From positions 56,175,603 through 56,239,602 of the forward strand of contig OZ038517.1 in assembly GCA_964036315.1 (NCBI GenBank): a stretch of DNA of 64,000 bases. Direction: 5' to 3'. The translations under genes and the position numbers were made by a program. The notes under the pieces are model-generated. The model saw only the letters and a program-made list of their open reading frames with translations. It ran no database searches and was not told the DNA's origin. Positions 10,878-22,597 of the stretch are shown in pieces; position 1 is the first letter of the stretch, and each line of letters begins with the position of its first letter. The stretch comes from Acanthosepion esculentum (taxonomy: Eukaryota > Mollusca > Cephalopoda > Sepiida > Sepiidae).

Positions 10878-11398
10878 TTAGCGACATATCAACACCTGTA
10901 TGGGTTATTTAATGCTGAAATCTAAATATTTAGTTAGTTAGATCCAGTGACAGGACCCAAAGAGTGTGAGTTCAATACCTGGTTAAGGCGGTGGAGAACT
11001 TGGAAATGTGGAATTAACAGGAGATAATTGACAACTGACATCTATTAGACATGACACGTAGAACTAGAACAGTCTACCCCAGTGAGCGAAATAAAGGGTT
11101 CAATTCGACATTTCCAAACACCTGAAGAAGGCCGGAGTGTACAAAGACCGAAACGTTGTAATAAATATGGCGACAAAGAGGAGGACAATAGTCCAAATAA
11201 TGTAAATAGTGTACTTTCATAATGTATTGTTTTTGTTTGGGGGTCCGCTATTTGTCCTTAGCTGGGAGTCTAACAGATGTCACCAACACGAGTCCGGGTG
11301 GTCCTGGGAACACCAGCAATTAAGAGGTGGTTCCACGCTCCTCAAAACCTCCAATCTCCCGATAAAAGGCCTTGTAGTTTATCGTAATCCCGGGACTA
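10878..11398 (+). repeat. Interspersed repeat C interrupted by a SINE
   Basis: The head of repeat C (10878-10937, 'gcgacatatcaacacctgta') stops at 'tttagttag'. It resumes after 11206 with 'tgtttttgtttgggggtcc' and the tail 'ccagcaattaagaggtggtt' and 'aacctccaatctccc', the same order as the uninterrupted copy at 24428-24735. The gap is filled by a family II SINE. Confidence 0.75.
10938..11205 (+). mobile_element. tRNA-derived SINE, family II, nested in repeat C
   Basis: The tRNA-like head keeps the B-box-like 'gagttcaatacctgg'. The body has 'cagtctaccccagtgagcg', and the tail has 'gaagaaggccggagtg' and 'ggcgacaaagaggagg' running into 'aatgtaaatagtg'. The first bases of the tRNA-like region, including the A box, appear truncated. 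Confidence 0.75.
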
Positions 11399-11403
11399 GA
11401 ATT

Positions 11404-11545
11404 ATATTAAATATAGGTACCTCCATGTGATCGCTAAAAAAAGAGCATAGCATGATGAAAAAGACGCCAAAGTTGACGAAAACAAAATTTTATTGTCTAA
11501 ATGCTGATGTTATTATTAAGAGGAAAGACCAAATTTTTTAAAAAT
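11404..11545. repeat. Repeat E, inverted partner of 16815-16963
   Basis: The segment with 'gatcgctaaaaaaagagcat' and 'ttattattaagaggaaag' is the reverse complement, with scattered differences, of sequence at 16815-16963. No coding capacity is seen. It sits just outside the 5' end of the plus-strand Helitron. Confidence 0.6.
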
Positions 11546-12761
11546 TATTTAAAAAAAATTTCTTTCTGTTTAGAACATTCTAAATTTTGATTATAAAAAA
11601 CCTTGTTTCTCTAAGTATCATAGAAACTAGTAAAATCTGTATCTATAAATGGCATTCTGTTAGTATGTCTGTGTGTTTGTTAACTTGTTACCTCATCCTG
11701 AGCAAACTGTTCGTCCGATTGGAATGAAAATTCACACACAGATCAGAAATGTACGGCATTCGTACTTGACCTATTCGGATTTTCGATTGTTTCTCCGATT
11801 TTGGAAAAATAATTGATAAAACCGATAGGGGGTCAAATATTGATTCGAAAAAAGTTCATCAGTTTTTCAGTGATAGTTTTCACAAATTACAAGAGATATC
11901 AACCAAACTCACCTTGAGCAATGTCCTTACTTATAGTTTTGAGGTGCTGAGGTTTGTTTTTAAAAATTGAAAACAGTTATCGGAAAAATCGATACAATCG
12001 ATCACTTTGGGACATCCGATTCAAGTTCAGTCTAGCTGATTTTTGGCTATATTTTTCGCAAATGGCGAAGAATTTTCAACAAAATTCCCGTTGAGCATAG
12101 TATTTACCGACAATATTGAGGTGCTGACTTTCCTTTTCGATATCGATTTCAATTATCGGATAAAAATCTTTTGACTTCCCATTCAAATCGGGTTTACCTG
12201 AATTTGGCGATGTTTTCGCAACAAATTTTGATAAACTTTATCGGCTTTAGTCGTGACAATTAAAACTTTTGCCCTGTGAGCTCCTTTGTGACCAACTAAT
12301 ACCCGCGGGAAGTTGATACAATCGTGTCTTCATCGGAATTTGCGAATACACCAATCAAACGTCAACACTACAGACTCTACAGCTTATTGTTATTCACACA
12401 CGCGTGACCATGCTTCACATAGCAGTATCTCATTGGCTGAGTGCAGTACGCGGTCGCTGATTGGTGTTCGAGACCCTAGGACGCTCGCTGATTGGCACAG
12501 CCAATTGGCCAGTAATACTTCGCATTTGAACCTGCTGTGCACAGCTGTGGGACGAAGGTCTCACTTCTGCCCCTGTTACGCCGCCAACTGATCATTTCTC
12601 CTACCGCAAGTTGTTTCTTACGTTTTTGTTTTCCGTTTGTCTGTTTAACTACATTTTTCCAACTACCATAAACAATTTATTCAGCTGTTTTAATTAAATA
12701 CCTGCCTTCCCGATTCTGGCTCATGCTTTGCGATACTAATTTAGACTTTGCAATTTTCCCC

Positions 12762-14988
12762 ATGCCGCCAAAAAAGAGGGTACGTCTTAGCCTTCGGTCT
12801 GCAAGAGCGTCCACTATGAGGGCAAGAAGGGTCCGCGAGTCCCAGGAGCAGACTAAAATGAGACTATCACAGGTCGCTCAATGCAGCGCCCTCACGCAGG
12901 CCTCGCAATCACAAGAGAAGCGTGCCACCAGCTTGGCTGGGAAAGCTGCCCACAGGGCTTCGTTGCGATCATGGCTCAAGAATACACAAGGGTCGAGAAT
13001 AAACGCACAGGCTGCAGCAACCGTCTCTGCATCTCACGCTTCCGAGACTCATCATCAAAGGCTTTTTCGTAACGTAAGAAAGGCTGCTGCCACTGCGAAA
13101 TCAAGGGCAATACATACACTTGACCGCAGGTGCGCCTTTCAATCCAGGGACGCTGTTGCAACAGCGACTGCTAGGGCTGCTGAGACACCGCTCCGTAGGT
13201 CTGCGCGCAATGCTACGAATGCTGCCACACTACTGCCAGGTCGAGGGCAGCTGAAACATTTGACCGCAGACGCCCCCGTCAATCCAGGTACGCTGCTGCA
13301 ACAGCGAGCGCTAGGGCTGCTGAGACACCGCTACGTAGGTCTGTTCGAAATGCTAGGAATGCTGCTACCACAGATGAAACATTGGATCGCAGGCACGAAC
13401 GTCAATCCATGGACGCTGCTGCAACATCTAGGTTGAGGGAGTCCGAGACGGAGCTGCAGCGGGCAACCCACAATGCCCGCAACGCTGCAGCGACTTCTGC
13501 TGCCAGAAGCTCTCAGGGCCCACAGACAAGGGCAAACAGACTTTCAAGGTCTGCTACAAACATGACCGTTGTGCGCTTATCTCAAACTCCTCAAGCTCGC
13601 CGCATACGCATCGACGGCGACATTCAGCGCCTTGCGGCCGTAGCTCTTTTTGGTCTTTCTTGGTTTTCAATTACGACCCCGGCATACGCGTGACGACATC
13701 AATGTAGCGTCCATGACCTGCGTTTACCAATTCTGCAACACCCGCAAATGGGCCGAACAGCCTGTCGGTCTGTGCTGCACCTCCGGCAAAGTTCGACTGT
13801 CACCTCTGCATGAACCACCTACCCCGTTGAGGGGACTAATAGCCGGCTCCCATCTCGACTCCAACCACTTCCTTAAAACAATTAGGCAATAAAACAACTC
13901 CTTTCAAATGACCCCATTTGGGGCTCATGTGGTTCGAGAAGAGGGTTGGATGCCCACTTTCAAAGTACAGGGGCAGGTATACCACCGAATTGGGTCTCTG
14001 CTGCCTGAGGAGACCTCTACGCCTAAATTCCTTCAACTGTACTTTATTGCAGATTGCAACCTACAGGCCAAAACCCTGATTGGTATTTTGCCGCCGTCGG
14101 GAAGAGTTCCTCGCATGGACGTCATACTACTACTTCAGCCCATGCTTCACGAGGTTAACAGCTACATTCGCAGTTTCAAATATGCTTTGGAAACTGCTTC
14201 CTTTCCTTCCTTCAGCATTGTAATTGACGCCGGCAAACGGCTTCACGGTGAACACAAATGCCGCTACAATGCCCCTGCGTGCAACGAAGTGGCCGCTATT
14301 ATACATGGGGAGCAAGACCGCACTCGCGATATTGTCCTCAAATCAAGAGGCGGCGCTCTTCGCAGGATTTCAGAGACCCATCGATCATATGACGCATTGC
14401 AGTACCCTTTACTTTTCCCTTATGGGGACGATGGCTACCACTTCGGCATTCACCCTTATACTCCGGGTGGCCAACCTACAACGTCTTCCAAAGCCTTATC
14501 GTGCAAGGCCTTCTACTCATACCGTATCATGGTTAGGGATGGCGACTTCAACCTGCTTCATAGATGCAAAGAGCTTTTCCACCAGTTTGCGGTTGACATG
14601 GCCGCTAAGATGTAATCGGAGAGGCTTTGTTTTATACGGAATCATCAGAAACAGCTGCGCTCAGACTCCTACGTACACTTACGTGACAGCCTTCGAAATG
14701 AAGTCAATCCCCGCGACCTAGAGAAGCTGTGCATTCTGCCCTCTACCTACACTGGGGGGGGGGCGTTACATGCTTGAACGCAAGCAGCACGTTTTTACAT
14801 ATGTTAGGCAATATGGGCGGTCAGACTTATTTATAACGTTTACCTGCAACCCCAAATGGGTTGAAATAACGCATGAACTCCTACCCGGACAGGATTACAC
14901 TCACAGACATGACATTACCGCCTGCGTATTCCGCTTAAAACTGGGAAAACTTATGGACTTAATAGTGAAGGGGCGAGTCCTACAGTGA
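12762..14988 (+). pseudogene. Helitron Rep protein pseudogene, truncated before HUH motif
   Basis: This is the N-terminal half of a Helitron Rep-helicase. It starts with the same MPPKKRVRLSLRSA opening and passes through 46-residue repeats (QSRDAVATATARAAETPLRR). It then reaches a cysteine-containing segment (CNTRKWAEQPVGLCC, about 13735) and the Helitron-like N domain, with MTPFGAHVV, FKVQGQVYHRIGSLLP (about 13960) and HRSYDALQYPLLFPYG (about 14380). The Rep motif 1 block DLFITFTCNPKW is at 14824-14859. The sequence leaves homology soon after, so the HUH and tyrosine motifs are absent. Frame changes occur near 13245, 13400-13440, 13900 and 14615. Family members join this protein to a helicase like the one at 6601-8122. 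Confidence 0.9.
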
Positions 14989-15224
14989 AAACGCAACCAC
15001 TATTTTACATTGCCAGAACTAAAAATCTTGACCGATTATAAACGGGTGGCAGTCTTCGGGTAAGCACGGAACAGCAACACAGCAGCCACCTATTGCAACC
15101 GGTTGCCCTTCAGCTCATTGATTTTGCTACCAGTGAGATTCCCGGCATATCAGTGACCTAAACAACTGCGGATACGTGCGTAAGTTCAATAATTCAAACC
15201 CCAAAGCAATTTAACTACATAAAA

Positions 15225-15253
15225 CCCCGAGCAACACCGGGCTTTACTGCTAG
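15225..15253 (+). terminator. Helitron 3' terminal hairpin and CTAG end
   Basis: 'CCCCGAGCAACACCGGG' forms a GC hairpin of four pairs (extendable past one mismatch). It is followed by 'CTTTACTGCTAG', ending at the canonical CTRR. In Helitrons this hairpin acts as the stop signal for rolling-circle transfer. It is one of the few GC-rich spots nearby. Confidence 0.85.
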
Positions 15254-16218
15254 TAACATATACAATTTTTAGCACTTTTTTTTTGTATGACACATTAATT
15301 TGGAAAATCTTGCAAAAATAAAAATAATTGTCTGATGTTAATGAAAATTTCAGAAACTATTCACAGATGATTGAAATTATTGTAAATATTTTTTTTTTTT
15401 AAGTCATGGCAGAAATATTTTTTTTATATTTATTATCCGCCCCACTTAACTAATTTTATGAAAACGCTAGAAATTCGATCGTGTCAGGTTTAGTGATTAC
15501 AATAGTTAAATGCACAAGGCTTTGAGGAATGCAAATAATGTTTTTTGTTTTTAATTGGATCCCTCCTACCTGAAAATCAGCTCTGAATTGTAACATACAA
15601 AACTCAAAGCAAATATATTATTCAATTTCAAATGCTTTTATTTGCTTTTAGTTGTCTTTATGAATATGGACAATATTTTATGAAAACAAAAAAATTTTTC
15701 GATGAAAAATGAATTTTTAATACAATTATTTGTTATTTCTTTAATTATAATAGATTTTTACATTTAAGTTGTTAAAATATTATAAAATTAGTTAAAAGCC
15801 GCATCGGGTTTTGTAAGTGTCCTTATAAGATAGATCATTTTTTAGCGCGTTGTAAATTGTATCATTTTGACTAATCAGAAGATCCGCAGTAATTAAGAAA
15901 TGTAATTTTGTGTTTATAATCGGGCTGTAATTATAAAGTACGGAAGACCAACCAAGATACAATTAAGTTGCGTTATTTGAGTTAAGCATTGTTCTCCGCT
16001 GTTAAGGCCTTTACTTTTGCGAAACACGTGTGGAGAAGTTTATTTGATTTTTCAATTTCAACTGAGAAGGGTACCTAAAAGTATCAGTATCATCTTATGA
16101 AATTTATATGGTCTTATTTTTATATTAATCTCAGTTATGACATTTTTCCATAAATGAAATATCAAAATTAATAATAAAATCAATGGAAATACAAATAACA
16201 CAGTAAAATGTAGTAAAT
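15254..16218. other. Unannotated AT-rich sequence
   Basis: No gene or repeat of a known class was recognised in this stretch. Confidence 0.4.
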
Positions 16219-16309
16219 GTACATAAAATTATAGTATTTTATGTACACTTCTGATAAAATTTCATAAGAAAGGTACCTATAAATTAATTAGATACCTTTC
16301 TTATGAAAT
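16219..16309. repeat. Two adjacent palindromes
   Basis: Positions 16219-16229 ('gtacataaaat') pair with 16236-16246. Right after, 16258-16276 ('atttcataagaaaggtacc') pair with 16291-16309 with one mismatch across a 14-base AT spacer. Either could form a cruciform or be the remnant of a foldback element. Confidence 0.6.
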
Positions 16310-17779
16310 ATGAAATTTAATCTCACTCTTAACAGTCTTATTTTAATTTCTTTATAATATAGTTTCCATAAAGCATCGTAAACGTAAAGGAGAAGGCTAA
16401 GTACAAAAAAATTTAGAGCGCTGAAAGTTTTCCTTAAAAATAACAAGATAAATAATTTGTTCACTTAAGTGTAAAATATTTCACTTTTCTCTTTCCGTAG
16501 AACAAATTATCCTCACGTAATCCGTCAATATGTCATTCATCACCTGTCAAGTGACACGAAAGTTTATGACCTGCTTTGTTTTATTTTCCAATTATATCTT
16601 TTCGGCGCAGAAGCTAAGTTAAGCTTGGTTCAAAATATTTTACATAAACATTATAATTTCTGATTTTCTTAAAATAAGTTTTGAAAAAATGATAATTGAT
16701 TTTTAAAAGAATTTCAAACTGAGATTTTCATTGATTTTATAAAATGGAAAAAAATGATTGTCATCAGTCAATTTTGCTGACTCAAAAAAAAAACAAGATT
16801 TTTAACGAAATTTTCGGACGTGCTCGGAACGATTAAAAAAATGTAAAAAAATACCCCCAAAATACTTTGATCTTTCCTCTTAATAATAACATGAACATTT
16901 AGTAGATAAAATTTCATCATGCTATGCTCTTTTTTAGCGATCTCATGGAGTTACCTAATTAAATAAGTACAAAGAATAAAGGGATGAAAGGCGATGGTAT
17001 TGCTGTGTTGCCGATAGAATTTCTGATATCACGAGAGCTGTTGATGTTCTAGCTCAGGTAAAATACACAATACTGATTTGTGAGTTAAAATATTGGGGAA
17101 AAAAAGATGATCCTGGCAAAGGCGCCAAAAATTTACTGACGATGAACATTTGTTCAAGGTCGTAAAAAATTACAAAGTGCGTGAATCCAGAGACATAATG
17201 TGATTTTAGAAAAAAATACTCTAAGCTTTTCTGATCCCCCCTATAAAAACTGGAGATCTTACACAATCGAGGTCAAATGGTCAATCTGCTACAGAAACTG
17301 AAATCCCTTATGACCAAGATGCCGTTACCAGAACTTCCTGCAGCCTTATTTGAAAGGTACTTCAATTTATAATGTTCCTCAAACACATACTCATTATGAA
17401 TGAATAATTCTCGTCCGATTTTAGACAAACACAGAAATTGCTAAAACCTGATTTGTAAAAAAAGTATAAATAAATTAGTGTAATGTTTATTTCTCATGAA
17501 TATTTCTTCACTTTCATTCCAATTTTATTTTTCAAATTTTCTCTACTGAGAATCGTAATATGACTTTTCCTAGACGTTTTGTTTTATATCAAAATCTTTT
17601 CAATGTTCGCCTGCTACTTATTTATTTTAATGTTAACGACAGGATGACTGTCATATCATTAACATGTATCCTATAACAGGGATACATGTAAAGAGTCAGA
17701 CTGCCACCACATGTTAAGCATCAGCTTCAAACACACCGGGTGGACACTGAATTTTTGCATTCTAACAATACATTTTTGT
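16310..17779. other. AT-rich sequence including repeat E partner
   Basis: The segment 16815-16963 is the inverted partner of 11404-11545. The rest holds no recognisable gene. A short frame at 17054-17266 shows no family resemblance. Confidence 0.45.
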
Positions 17780-18225
17780 AGTGAAATTACCAACAATACA
17801 TTTTAAAAATATTACCAACAATATATTTGATCATCTACAAACTATATATCTAAAAAACATAAATTTATACTTTCAATTTTATATGTACAAAATATCTTCA
17901 TTTGAAGGCATAAATATACGTGCACCGCTAAACAAAATCAACCAACCAACCAACCAGATCCTTAGAAACAAAGAAAATAAAGCGGCCGACTGCTATGTAA
18001 TCGCTCGTTTTCTATAAGGCAGTGAACGTTGGACAATTTCCTCACAAATGGAAAAGAGACTTGAGGCGATATAAATGTGATTTCATCAACAAACATTGAT
18101 GTACCATGAACAGAACACGTGGGTAACAAAAAATTCAAAGGGTAGGAAGTACAAAGAGAGGAAGACAAAGTTGTGGAGGACCATGATTGTCCACGTCCTG
18201 GCAGATAAATGTAGAATATTTATCG
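17780..18225 (+). pseudogene. Decayed repeat C end and LINE RT fragment
   Basis: The first part (17780-17965) ends in 'accgctaaacaaaatcaacc', the reverse-strand boundary of repeat C, in degenerate form. From about 17968 the plus strand encodes NCYVI-like, WTISSQMEKRLEAI and, further on, LWRTMIVHVL. These are landmarks of the C-terminal part of the LINE at 45936-47190, with the middle deleted. Confidence 0.6.
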
Positions 18226-18232
18226 CAGTGTC

Positions 18233-18362
18233 AGGCACCTCGAGGCGGTGTAATGGTTAGCAAGTATGTCTTGCTAGAACAATTACGACTGAGTAGTGAG
18301 TTCGATCTTCACTGGGTGCTCCATATTTTCGGCCTTGTGTCACATCTAAGCAACGCTTAGAA
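18233..18362 (+). mobile_element. tRNA-derived SINE, family I
   Basis: The tRNA-like head has an A-box-like 'ggtgtaatggttagcaag' and a B-box-like 'agtgagttcgatcttcac'. It is followed by 'gggtgctccatattttcgg' and the family tail 'tgtgtcacatctaagcaacg'. Five related copies on the other strand lie at 25316-26380. SINEs of this build are transcribed by RNA polymerase III and depend on a LINE for retrotransposition. Confidence 0.8.
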
Positions 18363-18592
18363 AAGCACTATTTATGGCAGTGTCAACATTGCATTAGCGT
18401 AAGAAATCCTAGCATCATTTGAGTTTTATTTCTTTAATCAAGAAGAAATACAACAGACTGCTGAAAGAAATACAATAGACTGCCTGACCAATAATAGATT
18501 ACAAAACTAATTCTTATGTTCGGTCATACTTTTGGAAGTGAGTGGAGACGAGAACTTCTCGGCACCACCTTATATCTAACTAGATGATATGT
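18363..18592. other. Unannotated spacer
   Basis: No feature is recognised. 'aagaaatacaacagactgc' and 'aagaaatacaatagactgc' form one imperfect direct repeat near 18443-18482. Confidence 0.35.
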
Positions 18593-19330
18593 TGATTGGT
18601 TAGATTTTGTTTAACGGCGTGTTAACCATGATGGGTTGTTTTACGCCAACCAACTGCTTGGCATTCACGTCGGCATCTCCAATACGAACATTTCAGGGTG
18701 TTTGGGTGTCAATCTGAGGACAGTGCAGAGAAAGAGTTGGATGAATTTAATGGCGATTATGAAGCGGTTTGGAGTGATCCTTATTGATGACCACGTTATA
18801 CCTCCATTCATCTTCTCATAGGGCCTCAGAATCAACACGGAGGTCTACATCGTGCATTAAGGAGGTAGTGCTTCACTGGGTCAAGAGGGTGGCTGCTGGA
18901 AGTATCCATGTGTGACAACCTGACTCACAAACAGGAGAATCCAGTCATGTCTGTCAGACAATTTCTGCGACCACATCACTCATTCATCTAACCACCAAAC
19001 TACAACCCTCTTGATTTTTATGTGTATGCCACAGTTGAGCGAGAGACCAACAAAACTCCTTGTAACACCGAAGATGACCTGAAGGCAAGGATTATGGCAG
19101 CATTCACCAACTTAAACAAGGAGACCGTCCAGAAGAGTTGCGGGAGATTCCGAAGTCGTCTGGAGGCCGAGTTTGAAGTCATTTGCCCTTGTATTGAATA
19201 GATTTACTTTCTAGTATTCCAAGATATTTCTGTGTAAATTTTGGTAAATATATCTGTTAAAATAAGATGTCAGTGTTATTTTCATTTTTGCGTAATTTAA
19301 ATGACAATTTATTCATCGCACCCTGCACAT
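18593..19330 (+). pseudogene. Decayed Tc1/mariner-type transposase
   Basis: After a short repeat C head (18593-18655), the plus strand encodes pieces of an IS630/Tc1/mariner transposase in several frames. They are NISGCLGVNLRTVQRK (helix-turn-helix), FGVILIDDHVIPPFIFS, then SVRQFLRPHHSFI beside a frame with SDNFCDHIT. NPLDFYVYATVERETNKTP and LKARIMAAFTNLNKETVQKS close the series. The HTH runs directly into the block before the second catalytic aspartate, near 18765. The first catalytic region is therefore deleted, and the SPD segment before NPLDFYV is also missing. Stops and frameshifts are frequent. No clear terminal repeats were found. Confidence 0.75.
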
Positions 19331-19424
19331 ATATACTTTTCTTCTGTCCAATAGTTGGTAGCTACAATTCGTTTTAAATAGATTGTTTAATCTGTCAATT
19401 TGAACCATTTAAACCAGTCCTCAC

Positions 19425-19880
19425 ATTGAGGAGCTGCTCTCGCTGGTTCCTAGGCCTTATGAATTTAAACGTCCTGCGAAGCTGGCATCCCGTTCCCACC
19501 CCTTCACCGTTGAAACTGTTAGATGTAGACGTCTCTTCTACTCAAATAGCTTCATGTCTTGCACATCTCGCCTGTGGAACTCCCTTCCTTATTCCTGTTT
19601 CCCTGACAAATACAATCTCCAACTATTTAAGTGTAACGTCAATCGACATCTCCAGTTGCCTTGATCTATCCACTTCCCTTCTCCACATTCTTTCACCTTT
19701 CATTCCTATCTGCTCTCGCTCCAAATCTTCTGTAACCGCCTTGCCTTGATCGATCCACTATCTCTCTCCACATCCTCTCCTTTACCACTCCTATCTGCTC
19801 TTCCTCCAAACCTTCTGTAACCCCTTGCGTGCTAGTGGCCTCCAGACTTGCTTGGGGTGATAAGCTTAAAAAAAATGAAT
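19425..19880 (+). pseudogene. CR1/jockey-like LINE, 5'-truncated 3' end
   Basis: Degenerate coding traces (RSWHPVPTPSPLKL and WNSLP-like segments) match the C-terminus of the LINE at 51285-51925. The shared 3' untranslated region follows ('cctatctgctctcgctccaa', 'agtggcctccagacttgctt') and ends in 'gtgataagcttaaaaaaaa'. The alignment to the 51.3-kb copy is good across the whole UTR, so this is a separate short insertion of the same family. Confidence 0.75.
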
Positions 19881-20744
19881 TTAAAAAAATAAACAGCTTT
19901 TAAAGGAATTAAAAAAAAACTTTTATCTGGCCACGGGCAACATCTTTAAATGATTTTTTTAAATATTTGTACCATTGTATTATTTACTACGTTTAAGCTG
20001 ATAGCTTTTACATTCAATCATAATGTGCTTAACCATCAATCTATGATTGCAGTAAGTGCATCGAGCTACATCTTCAGTTCTTAACAGTTCTACATGAGTT
20101 AGTCATGAATTTTCAATACCAACTCTAATTAGCACAGTGTCCACATTTCACCCCTTTCAATAGTTGTGTTTTCCTGTCTACACGATCACAACGGCCAAAC
20201 CGATGGAAGTGGGCAGCGCCAGTTGGGCTGGGGTAACCAAGGCGGAGCTTGACAGATCAAGCAACCGACAGCCCGATGCAACCAGCTTTGCCAAATCTCA
20301 ATTCCCTTTGAGTCGCGAGGGAGGCGCTCCTGTCCAAGTGTGGGCTTCTCCACTGCACAAAGTTGTCCACCCAAATCAAATTCACGCGAATGGCATCGTG
20401 AAACTCTTATTCACATCCATTTACGCCACCATGGGGGGTATGAGGGAGAGAGGATGGCGATACTGATACGAATGGGTTCCGACAATGACTTGTTTTTTTT
20501 TTGTCTGACGCCTGGTTGGTGTTCGTAAAGTTTGTTTGCCATTTACTTTTTACTTAATAATAGGTCAGGTCATGCTGCTGGTACCATACAAACCTGTACA
20601 ACCTATCGAAACTTATTTAGAAAGGAGATGGGCGTTACCAAATAAACCTCATTGCCCCTTACGCCTTAATTAGTAACACTCTATTTCGAGTTGCTCTTGA
20701 GCCTTGTATAGAGTGAACATTAATCTAAAAAAAATATTAGAATC
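19881..20744. other. Unassigned sequence with a GC-richer patch
   Basis: The patch 20164-20466 is richer in GC than its surroundings and open in more than one frame on both strands. I cannot match it to a family. It may be a decayed repeat. No start or splice context supports a gene. Confidence 0.3.
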
Positions 20745-22345
20745 CTACTCTATTAGAAATACTAAAATAAGCTAAGTTTTCTGAGGATTTATGCTTTTTT
20801 TATTTGGAAATATGAAAATAAGTTACATTTTGTTCAGTTTTAGGCTTATTAATCTAGAAATATGAAAATAATCTAAATTTTCTAAGGATTCATTTATTAT
20901 TTATTTGGAAATACGAAAATAAGTTACACTTTATTCATATTTATGCTATTTATTTAGAAATATGAAAATAAGTAACATTTTATTCAGATTTAAACTTTTT
21001 TTATTTGGAAATATGAAAATAATTTATAATTTGTTTAGATATATGCTCTTTTATTTAGAAATATGAAAATAATTTATAATTTGTTTAGATATATGCTCTT
21101 TTATTTAGAAATATGAAAATAAATTACATTTTATTCGGATTTATGCTTTTTTTAGTAAGAAATATTGAAAGTTATATTTTGTTCACATTTAACCTTTTTA
21201 TTCAGAAATATATTATATGTTGTTCAGGTTTATGCTTTTTTATTTAGAAATATGAAAATAAGTAACATTTTATTCAGATTTAAACTTTTTTTATTTAGAA
21301 ATATGAAAATAATTTATAATTTGTTTAGATATATGCTCTTTTATTTAGAAATATGAAAATAATTTATAATTTGTTTAGATATATGCTCTTTTATTTAGAA
21401 ATATGAAAATAAATTACATTTTATTCGGATTTATGCTTTTTTTAGTAAGAAATATTGAAAGTTATATTTTGTTCACATTTAACCTTTTTATTCAGAAATA
21501 TATTATATGTTGTTCAGGTTTATGCTTTTTTATTTAGAAATATGAAAATAAGTAACATTTTATTCAGATTTAAACTTTTTTTATTTAGAAATATGAAAAT
21601 AATTTATAATTTGTTTAGATATATGCTCTTTTATTTAGAAATATGAAAATAATTTATAATTTGTTTAGATATATGCTCTTTTATTTAGAAATATGAAAAT
21701 AAATTACATTTTATTCGGATTTATGCTTTTTTTAGTAAGAAATATTGAAAGTTATATTTTGTTCACATTTAACCTTTTTATTCAGAAATATATTATATGT
21801 TGTTCAGGTTTATGCTTTTTTATTTAGAAATATGAAAATAAGTAACATTTTATTCAGATTTAAACTTTTTTTATTTAGAAATATGAAAATAATTTATAAT
21901 TTGTTTAGATATATGCTCTTTTATTTAGAAATATGAAAATAATTTATAATTTGTTTAGATATATGCTCTTTTATTTAGAAATATAAAAATAATTTATAAT
22001 TTGTTTAGATATATGCTCTTTTATTTAGAAATATAAAAATAATTTATAATTTGTTTAGATATATGCTCTTTTATTTAGAAATAGGAAAATAAATTACATT
22101 TTATTCGGATTTATGCTTTTTTTAGTAAGAAATATTGAAAGTTATATTTTGTTCACATTTAACCTTTTTATTCAGAAATATGTTGTTCAGGTTTATGCTT
22201 TTTTATTTAGAAATATGAAAATAAGCTAAAGTTTCTAAGCTATTTTTTTGGTGGGGGAATATGAAAACACGTTACATTTTATTCACATTTATGCCTTTTT
22301 ATCAAGTAATATGAAAATAAGTTATATTTTGTTTCGTTTTATGCT
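20745..22345. repeat. 58-bp minisatellite with 290-bp higher-order repeat
   Basis: About 27 units share 'tttagaaatatgaaaataa' followed by a variable half and 'tatgctttttta'. Within the array a five-unit block repeats at exactly 290 bp. Reading frames starting at 21165, 21455 and 21745 give the same 63 residues, so the copies are identical over that span. A fourth, diverged block with two extra units lies near 22091. I regard the frame as a by-product. Confidence 0.9.
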
Positions 22346-22550
22346 GTTGATGCCGAGGAGTTGGAGATGCTTCCATATCATCTAAAAACCTGACCAAACA
22401 TTGACTCAAAGAAACCCACTCCCCCAACGATGTCCTGACAACCAAATTGTCATTTTCACGACAGAATTAAGTCTTAGTTTCACTCCGACAATTGTAACAA
22501 AATAGTCGTTTCCATGATAGAGAACAAATACTGTTCGAAAAACAACGCTC

Positions 22551-22597
22551 TACGCAGAATCCGTTCGTGCTATGACGTCATGAACGGATTCTGCGTA
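22551..22597. repeat. Perfect 16-bp inverted repeat with TGACGTCA in the loop
   Basis: 'tacgcagaatccgttc' at 22551-22566 is exactly complementary to 22582-22597. The 15-base spacer contains the palindrome TGACGTCA (22573-22580), the binding site of CREB/ATF factors. It stands in otherwise unremarkable AT-rich DNA. Confidence 0.75.

Larger units (their letters stand above)
11642..15253 (+). mobile_element. Helitron, plus copy, internally deleted, both termini present
   Basis: The 5' end is 'TCTATAAATGGCATTCTGT' preceded by A. The 3' end is a short hairpin (CCCG at 15226-15229 pairing with CGGG at 15238-15241, loop AGCAACAC) followed after eight bases by CTAG at 15250-15253 and then T. TC start, 3' hairpin, CTRR end and A/T insertion site are the defining marks of Helitrons. 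At 3.6 kb the element is shorter than an autonomous one because the second half of Rep and the whole helicase are missing. Confidence 0.85.

Noticed and set aside
21165..21936. Three identical 63-residue frames as a repeated peptide gene
   Set aside because: The frame lies in a 58-bp AT-rich minisatellite, and 290 bp is not a multiple of three. Identity is explained by recent array amplification.
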